Source: Streptomyces sp. SAI-135 (GTDB lineage Bacteria; Actinomycetota; Actinomycetes; Streptomycetales; Streptomycetaceae). From it: a DNA stretch of 64,000 nt. The DNA lies in contig NZ_JARXYP010000002.1 of assembly GCF_029893805.1 (NCBI RefSeq), positions 4,960,001 to 5,024,000 of the forward strand, written 5' to 3'. Under the pieces are notes generated by a model. That model made no database searches, was not told the DNA's origin, and saw nothing but the letters and a program-made list of their open reading frames with translations. Shown here piece after piece: positions 1 to 7,672 of the stretch (the stretch's first letter is position 1; the number at the start of each line of letters is the position of its first letter). The position numbers were made by a program, and so were the translations under genes.

Positions 1-5
1 GGGAA

Positions 6-302
6 ATGGCCACCGCCTACCGCTCCGGATGGCACTTCATCGATCTCGTCACCGCGATCCCCCACCCCGGTGACTCGTTGATGGTGACCGTCTTCGGCGA
101 ACCGGTGGTCGTCACGCGGGACGAGGACGAGGACGTACGGGCGTACCGGTGTCTGCGGCGGCCTCGGGGGGCGCCGCAGCCGGTTCGGTGTGCCATCCGG
201 TACGGAATGATCTTTGTGAACCTGGACCAACGAGACCATCGGCTGGTGGAAGCGGAAACCCCCACCCCGCGGACCATCACAGCCACCCCCCGCAGTGCCT
301 GA
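6..302 (+). CDS. Degenerate Rieske-like small protein
   Basis: A 98-residue frame whose first 45 residues read like the N-terminal strand region of Rieske-type oxygenases (GWHFIDLV..IPHPGDSL, then GEPVVVTRDEDEDVRAYR). The segment YGMIFVNLDQ resembles the later part of that domain. The expected CxH and CxxH iron-sulfur ligands are not there: the first site reads RCLRRPRGAP and the sequence jumps directly to the YGxIFVNL part. It therefore probably binds no [2Fe-2S] cluster and its role is unknown. It lies at the window edge, so the ATG at 6 may not be the true start; the frame is open to the left edge. A strong terminator follows. Confidence 0.6.
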   Translation: MATAYRSGWHFIDLVTAIPHPGDSLMVTVFGEPVVVTRDEDEDVRAYRCLRRPRGAPQPVRCAIRYGMIFVNLDQRDHRLVEAETPTPRTITATPRSA

Positions 303-345
303 CGCGATTCCCCCGTCGTAACAGATCGCGCAGGTGCTTCCCCCC

Positions 346-392
346 GCAGCGGCGTCACCGTGACCTGAACACGGTGACGCCGCTGCAGTTTT
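346..392. terminator. Strong bidirectional terminator
   Basis: A perfect 17-bp stem (346-362 with 370-386), 7-nt loop, followed by AGTTTT. It lies between two convergent genes ending at 302 and 431, so it can serve both. Confidence 0.88.
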
Positions 393-430
393 GGGCGACA
401 TTTCGGGGTATGGGCCGATCGGACTCTGGC

Positions 431-844
431 TCAGAAATGCCCCATCGCTCGCGTGAGCGAGATCTCGATGACCACCCGCAGCGGGTTCGGCGCCGGGGTG
501 CGCTCGTAGCGCTCGGCGTAGCGCCGCACCGCCTCCGCCACCCGGTCCGGCTCGGTGCGCACGTGCGCCCGCCCTTCCAGCGTCGCCCAGTGCCGCCCCG
601 CCACCTGGCACACCGCCACCGCCGCCCCGTCCTCGCCGGCCGCCAGGACGTTCCGCGCCTTCGTGCTGGTCCGGCTCGTGATCACCCGGGCGAGCCCGGC
701 CTCGGGGTCGTAGGTCACGCCGACGGGCACCACGTGCGGGGTCCCGTCCGGGCGCGGGGTCGTCAGTGTGCACAGATGCCGTTCGCGCCAGAAGCTGAGG
801 AACGACGGGTCCGGGGCACCCGGATCCTGGGCGTAGGAGGTCAT
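431..844 (-). CDS. PPOX-class FMN/F420-binding family protein
   Basis: A 137-residue protein of the pyridoxamine 5'-phosphate oxidase-like split-barrel fold. Seen: FLSFWRERHLCTLTTPRPDGTPHVVPVGV, a typical first beta-hairpin of the PPOX F420-type group, then ARVITSRTSTKARNV and a middle strand GRHWATLEGRAHV. Members are usually dimeric oxidoreductases or flavin/deazaflavin binders; the substrate cannot be told from sequence. The ATG at 842-844 is chosen because the conserved domain starts at once after it. It diverges from clpB, and the clpB heat-shock operator lies only 40 nt upstream of its start, so the two promoters may interfere. Confidence 0.8.
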   Translation of the reverse strand: MTSYAQDPGAPDPSFLSFWRERHLCTLTTPRPDGTPHVVPVGVTYDPEAGLARVITSRTSTKARNVLAAGEDGAAVAVCQVAGRHWATLEGRAHVRTEPDRVAEAVRRYAERYERTPAPNPLRVVIEISLTRAMGHF

Positions 845-883
845 GCCGGGAAAGCTAGTCCCCTCATCCCTCCCGTGCACCGC

Positions 884-904
884 CTTGAGTGGAATAGACT
901 CAAC
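884..904 (+). promoter_or_regulatory. HspR-binding HAIR operator and clpB promoter
   Basis: CTTGAGT (884-890), a 7-nt spacer, then ACTCAAC (898-904): the HAIR consensus CTTGAGT-N7-ACTCAAG with one mismatch at the last base. HspR is known to repress clpB and dnaK operons of streptomycetes through this element. TTGAGT (885-890) could act as -35 with TATGTA (907-912) as -10, 16 bp apart, so the repressor site would cover the promoter. An 11-bp palindrome TGACTGAGTCA follows at 916-926; its meaning is unknown. Confidence 0.88.
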
Positions 905-971
905 TTTATGTACGCTGACTGAGTCAGTGCAGGAGTCGGTACCGGAGCGACACCAGGAGGAGTGCGGACAC

Positions 972-3569
972 GTGGATGCCGAGCTGACCAACCGGAGCCG
1001 GGACGCGATCAACGCGGCCAGCAACCGGGCCGTGACCGAGGGACACCCGGACCTCACCCCAGCCCACCTGCTCCTCGCTCTGCTCCAGGGGCAGGACAAC
1101 GAGAACATCGTCGATCTGCTCGCGGCCGTCGACGCCGACCAGGCCGCCGTGCGGGCAGGCGCCGAGAAGGTGCTCGGCTCGCTGCCCAGCGTGGCCGGGT
1201 CCACCGTCGCGCCCCCGCAGCCCAACCGCGACCTGCTCACCGTGATCGCCGACGCGCAGGCCCGCGCCAAGGACCTCGGTGACGAGTACCTCTCCACCGA
1301 GCACCTGCTCATCGGCATCGCCGCCAAGGGCGGGCCGGCCGCCGAGGTGCTGACCCGCCAGGGCGCAACCCCCAACAAGCTTGTCGACGCCTTCCAGAAG
1401 GCCAGAGGAGGGCGCAGGGTGACCACCGCCGACCCCGAGGGGCAGTACAAGGCCCTGGAGAAGTTCGGAACCGACTTCACCGCCGCCGCACGGGACGGCA
1501 AGCTCGACCCCGTCATCGGCCGCGACCAGGAGATCCGCCGGGTCGTCCAGGTGCTGTCGCGTCGTACCAAGAACAACCCCGTCCTCATCGGCGAGCCCGG
1601 CGTCGGCAAGACCGCAGTCGTCGAAGGGCTCGCCCAGCGGATCGTCAAGGGGGACGTGCCCGAGTCGCTCAAGGACAAGCGGCTCGTCGCGCTCGACCTC
1701 GGGGCCATGGTCGCCGGGGCCAAGTACCGCGGTGAGTTCGAGGAGCGGCTCAAGACCGTCCTCGCGGAGATCAAGGACTCCGACGGGCAGATCATCACCT
1801 TCATCGACGAGCTGCACACCGTCGTGGGCGCGGGCGCCGGCGGTGACTCCTCCATGGACGCCGGCAACATGCTGAAGCCGATGCTGGCCCGCGGCGAGCT
1901 GCGGATGGTGGGTGCCACCACCCTCGACGAGTACCGGGAGCGGATCGAGAAGGACCCCGCCCTGGAGCGCCGCTTCCAGCAGGTGCTGGTCGCCGAGCCG
2001 ACCGTCGAGGACACCATCGCCATCCTGCGCGGCCTCAAGGGGCGCTACGAGGCCCACCACAAGGTCCAGATCGCCGACAGCGCGCTGGTCGCGGCGGCCA
2101 CCCTGTCCGACCGGTACATCACCTCCCGCTTCCTGCCCGACAAGGCCATCGACCTCGTCGACGAGGCGGCCTCACGGCTGCGCATGGAGATCGACTCCTC
2201 GCCCGTCGAGATCGACGAACTCCAGCGCGGGGTCGACCGGTTGAAGATGGAGGAGCTCGCGCTGGTCAAGGAGACCGACCCGGCCTCCCGCGAGCGCCTG
2301 GAGCGGCTGCGCCGCGACCTCGCCGACAAGGAGGAGGAGCTGCGGGGCCTGACCGCCCGCTGGGAGAAGGAGAAGCAGTCCCTCAACCGGGTGGGTGAAC
2401 TCAAGGAGAAGCTGGACGACTTGCGCGGCCAGGCCGAACGCGCCCAGCGCGACGGCGACTTCGACACCGCAAGCAAGCTGCTCTACGGCGAGATCCCCAC
2501 TCTGGAGCGTGACCTGGAGGCCGCCTCCGAGGCCGAGGAGGAGGCCGCCAAGGACACCATGGTCAAGGAGGAGGTCGGCGCCGACGACATCGCCGACACC
2601 GTCGCCGCCTGGACCGGCATCCCGGCGGGCCGCCTCATGGAGGGCGAGACCCAGAAACTCCTGCGCATGGAGGAGGAGTTGGGGCGCCGCCTCATCGGGC
2701 AGACGGAGGCCGTGCAGGCCGTGTCCGACGCCGTACGGCGCACCCGCGCCGGGATCGCCGACCCGGACCGGCCCACCGGCTCCTTCCTCTTCCTCGGCCC
2801 CACCGGCGTCGGCAAGACCGAACTCGCCAAGGCCCTCGCCGACTTCCTCTTCGACGACGAGCGGGCGATGGTCCGCATCGACATGAGCGAGTACGGCGAG
2901 AAGCACACCGTCGCCCGGCTGGTCGGCGCGCCTCCCGGCTACGTCGGCTACGAGGAGGGTGGCCAGCTGACCGAGGCGGTGCGCAGGCGGCCGTACAGCG
3001 TGGTGCTCCTCGACGAGGTGGAGAAGGCTCACCCGGAGGTCTTCGACATCCTGCTCCAGGTGCTCGACGACGGCCGCCTGACGGACGGTCAGGGCCGCAC
3101 GGTCGACTTCCGCAACACGATCCTGGTGCTGACGTCCAACCTGGGCAGCCAGTTCCTGGTCGACCCGATCACCAGCGAGACCGAGAAGAAGGAACAGGTC
3201 CTGGAGGTGGTGCGGGCCTCCTTCAAGCCGGAGTTCCTCAACCGGCTCGACGACCTGGTCGTCTTCTCCGCCCTCACCAAGGACGAGCTCGGCCGGATCG
3301 CGCGGCTCCAGATCGACCGGCTCGCGCAGCGCCTCGCCGAGCGCCGGCTCACCCTGGAGGTCACCGACGCGGCCCTGGACTGGCTCGCCGTCGAGGGCAT
3401 GGACCCGGCCTACGGCGCCCGCCCGCTGCGCCGCCTCGTCCAGACCGCCATCGGCGACCGGCTCGCCAAGGAGATCCTGTCCGGCGAGGTCAAGGACGGC
3501 GACACGGTCCGGGTGGACGCCTTCGGCGAGGGCCTGATCGTGGGACCGGCGACCGGCAAGACGCTCTGA
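972..3569 (+). CDS. clpB: ATP-dependent chaperone ClpB
   Basis: An 865-residue cytosolic Hsp100 disaggregase, the usual full length. It threads aggregated proteins through a hexameric ring together with DnaK. Domains in order: Clp N-domain (1-140), NBD1 with Walker A GEPGVGKT near 207 and Walker B FIDE near 278, the coiled-coil middle domain (about 400-530, rich in Glu/Arg/Lys), and NBD2 with GPTGVGKT near 609 and LLDEVEKAH near 678. The GTG at 972 is preferred over upstream starts because AGGAGG sits at 955-960 and the conserved N-domain (DAELTNRSRDAI) begins directly after it. Expected heat-shock induction through HspR from the HAIR operator. Monocistronic: a terminator follows. Confidence 0.97.
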   Translation: MDAELTNRSRDAINAASNRAVTEGHPDLTPAHLLLALLQGQDNENIVDLLAAVDADQAAVRAGAEKVLGSLPSVAGSTVAPPQPNRDLLTVIADAQARAKDLGDEYLSTEHLLIGIAAKGGPAAEVLTRQGATPNKLVDAFQKARGGRRVTTADPEGQYKALEKFGTDFTAAARDGKLDPVIGRDQEIRRVVQVLSRRTKNNPVLIGEPGVGKTAVVEGLAQRIVKGDVPESLKDKRLVALDLGAMVAGAKYRGEFEERLKTVLAEIKDSDGQIITFIDELHTVVGAGAGGDSSMDAGNMLKPMLARGELRMVGATTLDEYRERIEKDPALERRFQQVLVAEPTVEDTIAILRGLKGRYEAHHKVQIADSALVAAATLSDRYITSRFLPDKAIDLVDEAASRLRMEIDSSPVEIDELQRGVDRLKMEELALVKETDPASRERLERLRRDLADKEEELRGLTARWEKEKQSLNRVGELKEKLDDLRGQAERAQRDGDFDTASKLLYGEIPTLERDLEAASEAEEEAAKDTMVKEEVGADDIADTVAAWTGIPAGRLMEGETQKLLRMEEELGRRLIGQTEAVQAVSDAVRRTRAGIADPDRPTGSFLFLGPTGVGKTELAKALADFLFDDERAMVRIDMSEYGEKHTVARLVGAPPGYVGYEEGGQLTEAVRRRPYSVVLLDEVEKAHPEVFDILLQVLDDGRLTDGQGRTVDFRNTILVLTSNLGSQFLVDPITSETEKKEQVLEVVRASFKPEFLNRLDDLVVFSALTKDELGRIARLQIDRLAQRLAERRLTLEVTDAALDWLAVEGMDPAYGARPLRRLVQTAIGDRLAKEILSGEVKDGDTVRVDAFGEGLIVGPATGKTL

Positions 3570-3577
3570 GGGGCGTG

Positions 3578-3606
3578 GTGACGAGGGGGCGCCGCCCCCT
3601 CGTCAC
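3578..3606. terminator. Bidirectional terminator after clpB
   Basis: A perfect 13-bp stem (3578-3590 with 3594-3606) with a 3-nt loop. Its right arm contains the stop codon of the convergent gene (3603-3605). Confidence 0.85.
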
Positions 3607-4091
3607 AGCGTGAACGCCACGAACCGCACCTCGGACCAGTTGCGGCTGTCGTGGGTGATGTCGATCTGCACGGATGCCCGCTCGTTCGCGACCGGGCCCG
3701 CGTTCAGGCAGACGTCGACCTGGGCGGTACCGCACTGCGTGGTCCGCAGTTCCGGCCCCTCCGGGAAGCTGGCCGCCACCCAGGCGTCGATCTCGGCGCG
3801 CGGCATCCGGAAGCGGGCCTCGTAGCGGGGTTCGGACCCGGCCTGGAGCCCGCACCAGCTGTCGCGCATGCCCTCCGGCACCTTCGCCCCGCCGAAGGCG
3901 AACGCTTCGGCGCACGAGGTCTTCTTCACCTCCGGGGCGACCGAGTCGTCCGTGAACAGCCAGGCGACCAGCAGCGCGATCAGGCCCGCCACCACCAGCG
4001 TCGGCACGGCCAGGATCGCCAGGAAGATCCCCCATCTGGTCCTGCCCGGCCCGTCCTGTTCCGTCACCGTCTCGGTGTCCGTCTGTGTCAT
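3603..4091 (-). CDS. Small single-pass membrane protein, hypothetical
   Basis: A 162-residue protein with a short Thr/Glu-rich cytoplasmic tail, one hydrophobic helix (about residues 23-48: WGIFLAILAVPTLVVAGLIALLVAWLF) and an extracellular domain of about 110 residues. That domain has four cysteines (near SCAEAF, SWCGL, TQCGT, VDVCLN), suggesting two disulfides. The family is not recognised. The ATG at 4091 is chosen because GGGGGA lies 5 nt upstream; a TTG 12 nt earlier is less likely. It converges on clpB. Confidence 0.75.
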   Translation of the reverse strand: MTQTDTETVTEQDGPGRTRWGIFLAILAVPTLVVAGLIALLVAWLFTDDSVAPEVKKTSCAEAFAFGGAKVPEGMRDSWCGLQAGSEPRYEARFRMPRAEIDAWVAASFPEGPELRTTQCGTAQVDVCLNAGPVANERASVQIDITHDSRNWSEVRFVAFTL

Positions 4092-4172
4092 GTGTTCCCC
4101 CAATGGTCGACCCCCGTTCTATCGGGCTGACCGGATCATGTCAGCCCTGGGAGGACAGGGCCCGTCCGGGCT

Positions 4173-4206
4173 TGCCACCCCCCTCCCCGCATGGGGGAGG
4201 ATGGCA
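4173..4206. repeat. G/C-run inverted repeat before the YbjN gene
   Basis: TGCCA...CCTCCCC - GCATG - GGGGAGG..TGGCA: arms 4173-4188 and 4194-4206 pair with one small bulge. It sits 25 nt upstream of the next start codon. It could be a 5'-leader structure or a copy of a dispersed GGGGAG-type palindrome. Confidence 0.5.
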
Positions 4207-4231
4207 GGATCCGTACGAAGGGAAATTCACG

Positions 4232-4759
4232 GTGACCATCGACCCGTCCTCGATTCCGAACTTCGGGGGCCAGCCCGAGCCGCAGCCGCAAGGACCGGCG
4301 GGCCCCGTAGTCCCGGATCAGGATCTCGTGAAGCAGCTCCTCGACCAGATGGAGCTGAAGTATGTCGTCGACGACGAGGGTGACCTCGCGGCGCCGTGGG
4401 AGCAGTTCCGTACGTATTTCATGTTCCGCGGCGAGGGCGACCAGCAGGTCTTCTCGGTGCGGACGTTCTACGACCGGCCCCACCAGATCGACGAGAAGCC
4501 CACGCTGCTGGAGTCCATCGACGACTGGAACCGGCGCACCCTGTGGCCCAAGGTCTACAGCCACACCCATGACGACGGCACCGTCCGTCTGATCGGCGAG
4601 GCGCAGATGCTCATCGGCACCGGCGTCAGCCTGGAGCACTTCGTCTCCTCGACCGTCAGCTGGGTGCGTGCCGCCATCGAGTTCGACAAGTGGCTCGTCG
4701 AGCAGCTCGGCCTCGAGCAGGAGGTCAACGACGCGGAGAAGCCCGAGGACGACGAGTAG
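4232..4759 (+). CDS. YbjN domain-containing protein
   Basis: A 175-residue cytosolic protein. After a Pro/Gln-rich start it carries a YbjN-type alpha/beta domain (about 35-150: LLDQMELKYVVDDEGDLAAPW, YFMFRGEGDQQVFSVRTFY, then an SSTVSW..AAIEFDKWL helix). Such proteins resemble type III secretion chaperone folds and in actinomycetes are small proteins of unknown role. The GTG at 4232 is chosen because GAAGGGA lies 8 nt upstream; longer upstream frames have no ribosome site. The C-terminus is acidic (EKPEDDE). Confidence 0.82.
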   Translation: MTIDPSSIPNFGGQPEPQPQGPAGPVVPDQDLVKQLLDQMELKYVVDDEGDLAAPWEQFRTYFMFRGEGDQQVFSVRTFYDRPHQIDEKPTLLESIDDWNRRTLWPKVYSHTHDDGTVRLIGEAQMLIGTGVSLEHFVSSTVSWVRAAIEFDKWLVEQLGLEQEVNDAEKPEDDE

Positions 4760-4776
4760 GCGTCCTCGCGCCACCG

Positions 4777-4828
4777 AGAGCCCGGCCAGGGCACCGGCCA
4801 CCACGGCCGCGTGCCGGGGCCGGGCTCT
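4777..4828 (+). terminator. Rho-independent terminator-like hairpin
   Basis: An 11-bp outer stem AGAGCCCGGCC (4777-4787) with 4818-4828, plus inner GCAC/GTGC pairing, just after the YbjN gene. Confidence 0.75.
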
Positions 4829-4898
4829 GTCCGTTGTGCCCGGGCGAGGCCGAGCCCCGGGGGCGCCGAGTCCGTCCACAGCCTGTGGGTAACTTCTC

Positions 4899-4934
4899 CG
4901 GCTCGACGGCTCGACGGCTCGACGGCTCGACGGC
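4899..4934. repeat. Tandem octamer CGGCTCGA x4
   Basis: Four perfect tandem copies of CGGCTCGA (4899-4930) plus a CGGC remainder, in the intergenic space between a terminator and the aminotransferase stop. The unit length is not a multiple of 3 and the site is non-coding. It is likely to vary in copy number between strains. Confidence 0.85.
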
Positions 4935-5011
4935 GCGGGGGCGTGGGGGCGCGGGGACACCCCGGAGCCCCGGCGCCTGGTCCTTGCGCCCCGGGGTCTC
5001 CGCACCCCAGG

Positions 5012-6208
5012 TCAGCCCGCGAGCGCCTTCAGCCGCTGGACGGCCTCCTCCAGCACCGCCGTCCGCTTGCAGAACGCGAACCGCACGAAGGGGGCGCCCG
5101 CCTCGCGGTGGTCGTAGAACACGGCGTTCGGGATGGCGACCACGCCCGCGCGCTCCGGCAGGGCGCGGCAGAACGCGAAGCCGTCGCCCTCCTTGGACAA
5201 CGCAGCGCCGAGGGGGCGGATGTCGGTGGTGACGAAGTACGTGCCGGCGGGCCGGAACACCTTGAAGCCCGCCTCCGTGAGGCCCGCCGACAGCAGGTCC
5301 CGCTTGGCCAGCATGTCCTCGCGGAAGGCGGCGAAGTAGCTGTCGGGGAGGGCCAGCGCCTCGGCGACCGCGTACTGGAAGGGGCCGGAGGACACGTACG
5401 TGAGGTACTGCTTGGCCGAGCGGACCGCCGAGACCAGGGCGGGTGTCGCCGTGATCCAGCCGACCTTCCATCCGGTGAAGGAGAAGGTCTTGCCGGCGGA
5501 ACCGATCGTGACCGTGCGTTCCCGCATCCCCGGGAAGGTCGCGAGGGGGATGTGCTCGGCCGCGTCGAAGACCAGGTGCTCGTAGACCTCGTCCGTGACC
5601 ACCAGCAGGTCCCGCTCCACCGCCAGCTCGGCGATCGCCGTCAGCTCCTCGCGGGTGAGGACGGTGCCGGTGGGGTTGTGCGGGGTGTTGATCAGCAGGA
5701 GGCGGGTCCGGTCGGTGACCGCGGCCCGCAGCTCGTCCAGGTCCAGGCGGAAGCTGCCCTCGTGCGGCCGCAGGGTGACCGGGACCCGGGTGCCGCCCGC
5801 CATCGCGATACAGGCCGCGTAGGAGTCGTAGTACGGCTCGAACGCGACGACCTCGTCCCCCGGCTCGACCAGCGCGAGCAGGGCGGCGGCGATGGCCTCC
5901 GTGGCGCCGGCGGTGACCAGGACCTCGGTGTCGGGGTCGTGGACCAGGCCGTAGCGGCGCTCCTGGTGCGCGGCGATCGCGGTGCGCAGCTCCGGCACGC
6001 CCGGGCCCGGCGGGTACTGGTTGCCGCGCCCCTCGCGCAGCGCCCGCACCGCGGCCTCCCTGACCTCCTCGGGGCCGTCCGTGTCGGGGAAGCCCTGCCC
6101 CAGGTTGATCGAGCCGGTGCTCAGGGCCAGGGCGGACATCTCGGCGAAGATCGTCGTCCCGAACTCGGCGAGACGGCGGTTGAGCAGGGGGCGCGCGCTG
6201 GAGGTCAT
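5012..6208 (-). CDS. PLP-dependent class I/II aminotransferase
   Basis: About 398 residues, fold type I. Seen: substrate-entry region INLGQGFPDTDGP, AGATEAIAAALLAL, cofactor-contact INTPHNPTGTVL, TDEVYEHLVF, and the Schiff-base lysine in SAGKTFSFTGWK (near residue 240). This signature fits the MtnE/YbdL/kynurenine-aminotransferase group; actinobacterial relatives are often annotated N-succinyldiaminopimelate aminotransferase (DapC). The exact substrate is unproven. The ATG at 6208 is preferred because GCAGGA lies 8 nt upstream; another ATG 9 nt earlier has AGG directly against it. No obvious operon partner. Confidence 0.85.
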   Translation of the reverse strand: MTSSARPLLNRRLAEFGTTIFAEMSALALSTGSINLGQGFPDTDGPEEVREAAVRALREGRGNQYPPGPGVPELRTAIAAHQERRYGLVHDPDTEVLVTAGATEAIAAALLALVEPGDEVVAFEPYYDSYAACIAMAGGTRVPVTLRPHEGSFRLDLDELRAAVTDRTRLLLINTPHNPTGTVLTREELTAIAELAVERDLLVVTDEVYEHLVFDAAEHIPLATFPGMRERTVTIGSAGKTFSFTGWKVGWITATPALVSAVRSAKQYLTYVSSGPFQYAVAEALALPDSYFAAFREDMLAKRDLLSAGLTEAGFKVFRPAGTYFVTTDIRPLGAALSKEGDGFAFCRALPERAGVVAIPNAVFYDHREAGAPFVRFAFCKRTAVLEEAVQRLKALAG

Positions 6209-6351
6209 GCCGGTCATCCTGCGCCCAAGCTCTGGAGTTCCTCAACTCTGCTTTGGCCCGTGACGCCGAAGGGCATCTCCAGCTCACGCAGCGAGCGAGG
6301 CGCCCACGGGGGGTCGTTTTCGGGGCGCTGCGGAGAAAGGTCGGTGACGCC

Positions 6352-6657
6352 ATGGGTGTGGCTCTCGGCATCATCCTGCTGGTTCTCTTCCCGGTCGTGC
6401 TGCTGCTGGCGATCGGGCGCGCCGGACGCCGGCGGCACGGTCGGCGCAACCGGCGGCTGTACAGCGGTTCCGCCTCAGGTTCGAGCAGCAGCTGGTGGGC
6501 CGGTGACAGCGGTTCCGACTCCGGCGGCGGACATCACGGAGGGCACGGCGGGCACTCCTGCGGCGGCAACTCCGGTGGGCACTCCTGCGGTGGTGGGTCG
6601 TCCTGTGGTGGCGGGTCGTCCTGCGGCGGCGGGGGCGGATGCGGGGGAGGCAGCTGA
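6352..6657 (+). CDS. Gly/Cys/His-rich single-pass membrane protein
   Basis: A 101-residue protein: one N-terminal hydrophobic helix (residues 2-20, VALGIILLVLFPVVLLLAIG), an Arg-rich stop-transfer patch (RAGRRRHGRRNRR), a Ser/Gly linker, then a low-complexity tail with HHGGHGGH and five CGG(G) repeats ending CGGGS. The His/Cys pattern could bind metal. No family assigned. The ATG at 6352 is chosen because GGAGAAAGG lies at 6332-6340; an in-frame upstream start at 6253 has none and runs through non-conserved sequence. Confidence 0.65.
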   Translation: MGVALGIILLVLFPVVLLLAIGRAGRRRHGRRNRRLYSGSASGSSSSWWAGDSGSDSGGGHHGGHGGHSCGGNSGGHSCGGGSSCGGGSSCGGGGGCGGGS

Positions 6658-7059
6658 CACGGGGCAGCTGACTCCGCCAGGGGGAACCGCATCCGGAAAC
6701 GGGGGAGCGGGGGAAGGCGGGGGCGTGGGGTCCGGACCTGGGGTCGGGCCGCACGCCCTCGCTTGTCGCTTTTTCACTCCGGTGCTCCGGCGCACGCGCC
6801 GTCCGCCGTGGCGTGCGCCGTGGTTGAACAGATGAGCTGGGGAGCCCACGCAGGGATGGAAACCCCACGAAGTTGGGTAAAAACGCTGTGACGGCATCAC
6901 CGTTCATGATTCCCTCTAACTCACCAACGCAGCCCCTCGGACGTCCTACGGACACGTCCTGACCTCCCGACTGGGCTGACCGGGCCGATCCCCCCACAGT
7001 CGCCCGGATGCGCCGGTACCCCACACCACCCTTTCTTTGCGTGCTAGCGGAGCCGATCC
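6658..7059. other. 402-bp intergenic region with a hairpin
   Basis: No convincing gene. Contains a terminator-like stem of 10 bp (CGGCGCACGC 6788-6797 with 6811-6820, 13-nt loop), likely ending the upstream gene. From about 6840 to 7050 the base composition is less G+C rich and contains GGGTAAAAACG, probably the promoter region of the DUF2617 gene, but no clear -35/-10 pair could be fixed. Confidence 0.5.
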
Positions 7060-7584
7060 ATGCTCACGACCCTGAACACCTCGTACACCGACACGCGCGC
7101 GGCCGACCTAGCCTGGGCCCTGGGGCGTGAGCCGCTGCCCGCCCTCGCCGCGCTCGACCTCGAAATCGGCGGGGCGAAGCTTCAGTTGAGACTCCTCGGC
7201 GCATCGCACCAAGTGCTCCTGGAGGAGGACCGCGGCACCTGTTCGGAGACGGTGGCGTGCATCGCCGGCAGCAGCACACCGCTGCCGCTGGGCGTGGCCA
7301 AGCGGGTGGGGGACTGGGAGTACGAGTTCGCCGCGCGCGTGGAGGCGCTGTCACCCGGTCAGTTCGCCGGACGCGCACAGGAGTTGCTCGCCCTGGTGTC
7401 CGACCATCCGCACGGCCTCGCCGGGGTCTTCCCCGGCAGCCCGCACGCCTTCACGGCCCTGCTGGCCCAGCTCCACGAGGGTCAGGTGCACTGGCGGACC
7501 TGGCACGCGTACCCGCAGGACGGGCAGTTGGTGGCCACGCGGACCCGCGTCGGCGTCCGGGTCCCGGTGGGGACGGCGGGTTGA
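7060..7584 (+). CDS. DUF2617 family protein
   Basis: A 174-residue soluble protein starting MLTTLNTSYTDTRAADLAWALG, the pattern of the actinobacterial DUF2617 family; function unknown. It has a regular alternation of beta strands (KLQLRLLGASHQVLLE, SETVACI, YEFAARVEAL) and a conserved centre GVFPGSPHAFTAL. The ATG at 7060 follows AGCGGAG. The next gene starts 88 nt downstream in the same direction but appears to have its own promoter. Confidence 0.75.
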   Translation: MLTTLNTSYTDTRAADLAWALGREPLPALAALDLEIGGAKLQLRLLGASHQVLLEEDRGTCSETVACIAGSSTPLPLGVAKRVGDWEYEFAARVEALSPGQFAGRAQELLALVSDHPHGLAGVFPGSPHAFTALLAQLHEGQVHWRTWHAYPQDGQLVATRTRVGVRVPVGTAG

Positions 7585-7672
7585 GCTCCGCAAACCCGTG
7601 TCTCCCGGTTCGCTTCCGGTTCCACACGTGTGGGTGACGAAGCGTGCCGTAGCCGTGACGTAACGTCGCACC

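Noticed and set aside
4085..4231. N-terminal extension of the YbjN protein
   Set aside because: The stretch covers a hairpin and lacks conserved sequence; GTG at 4232 has a ribosome site.
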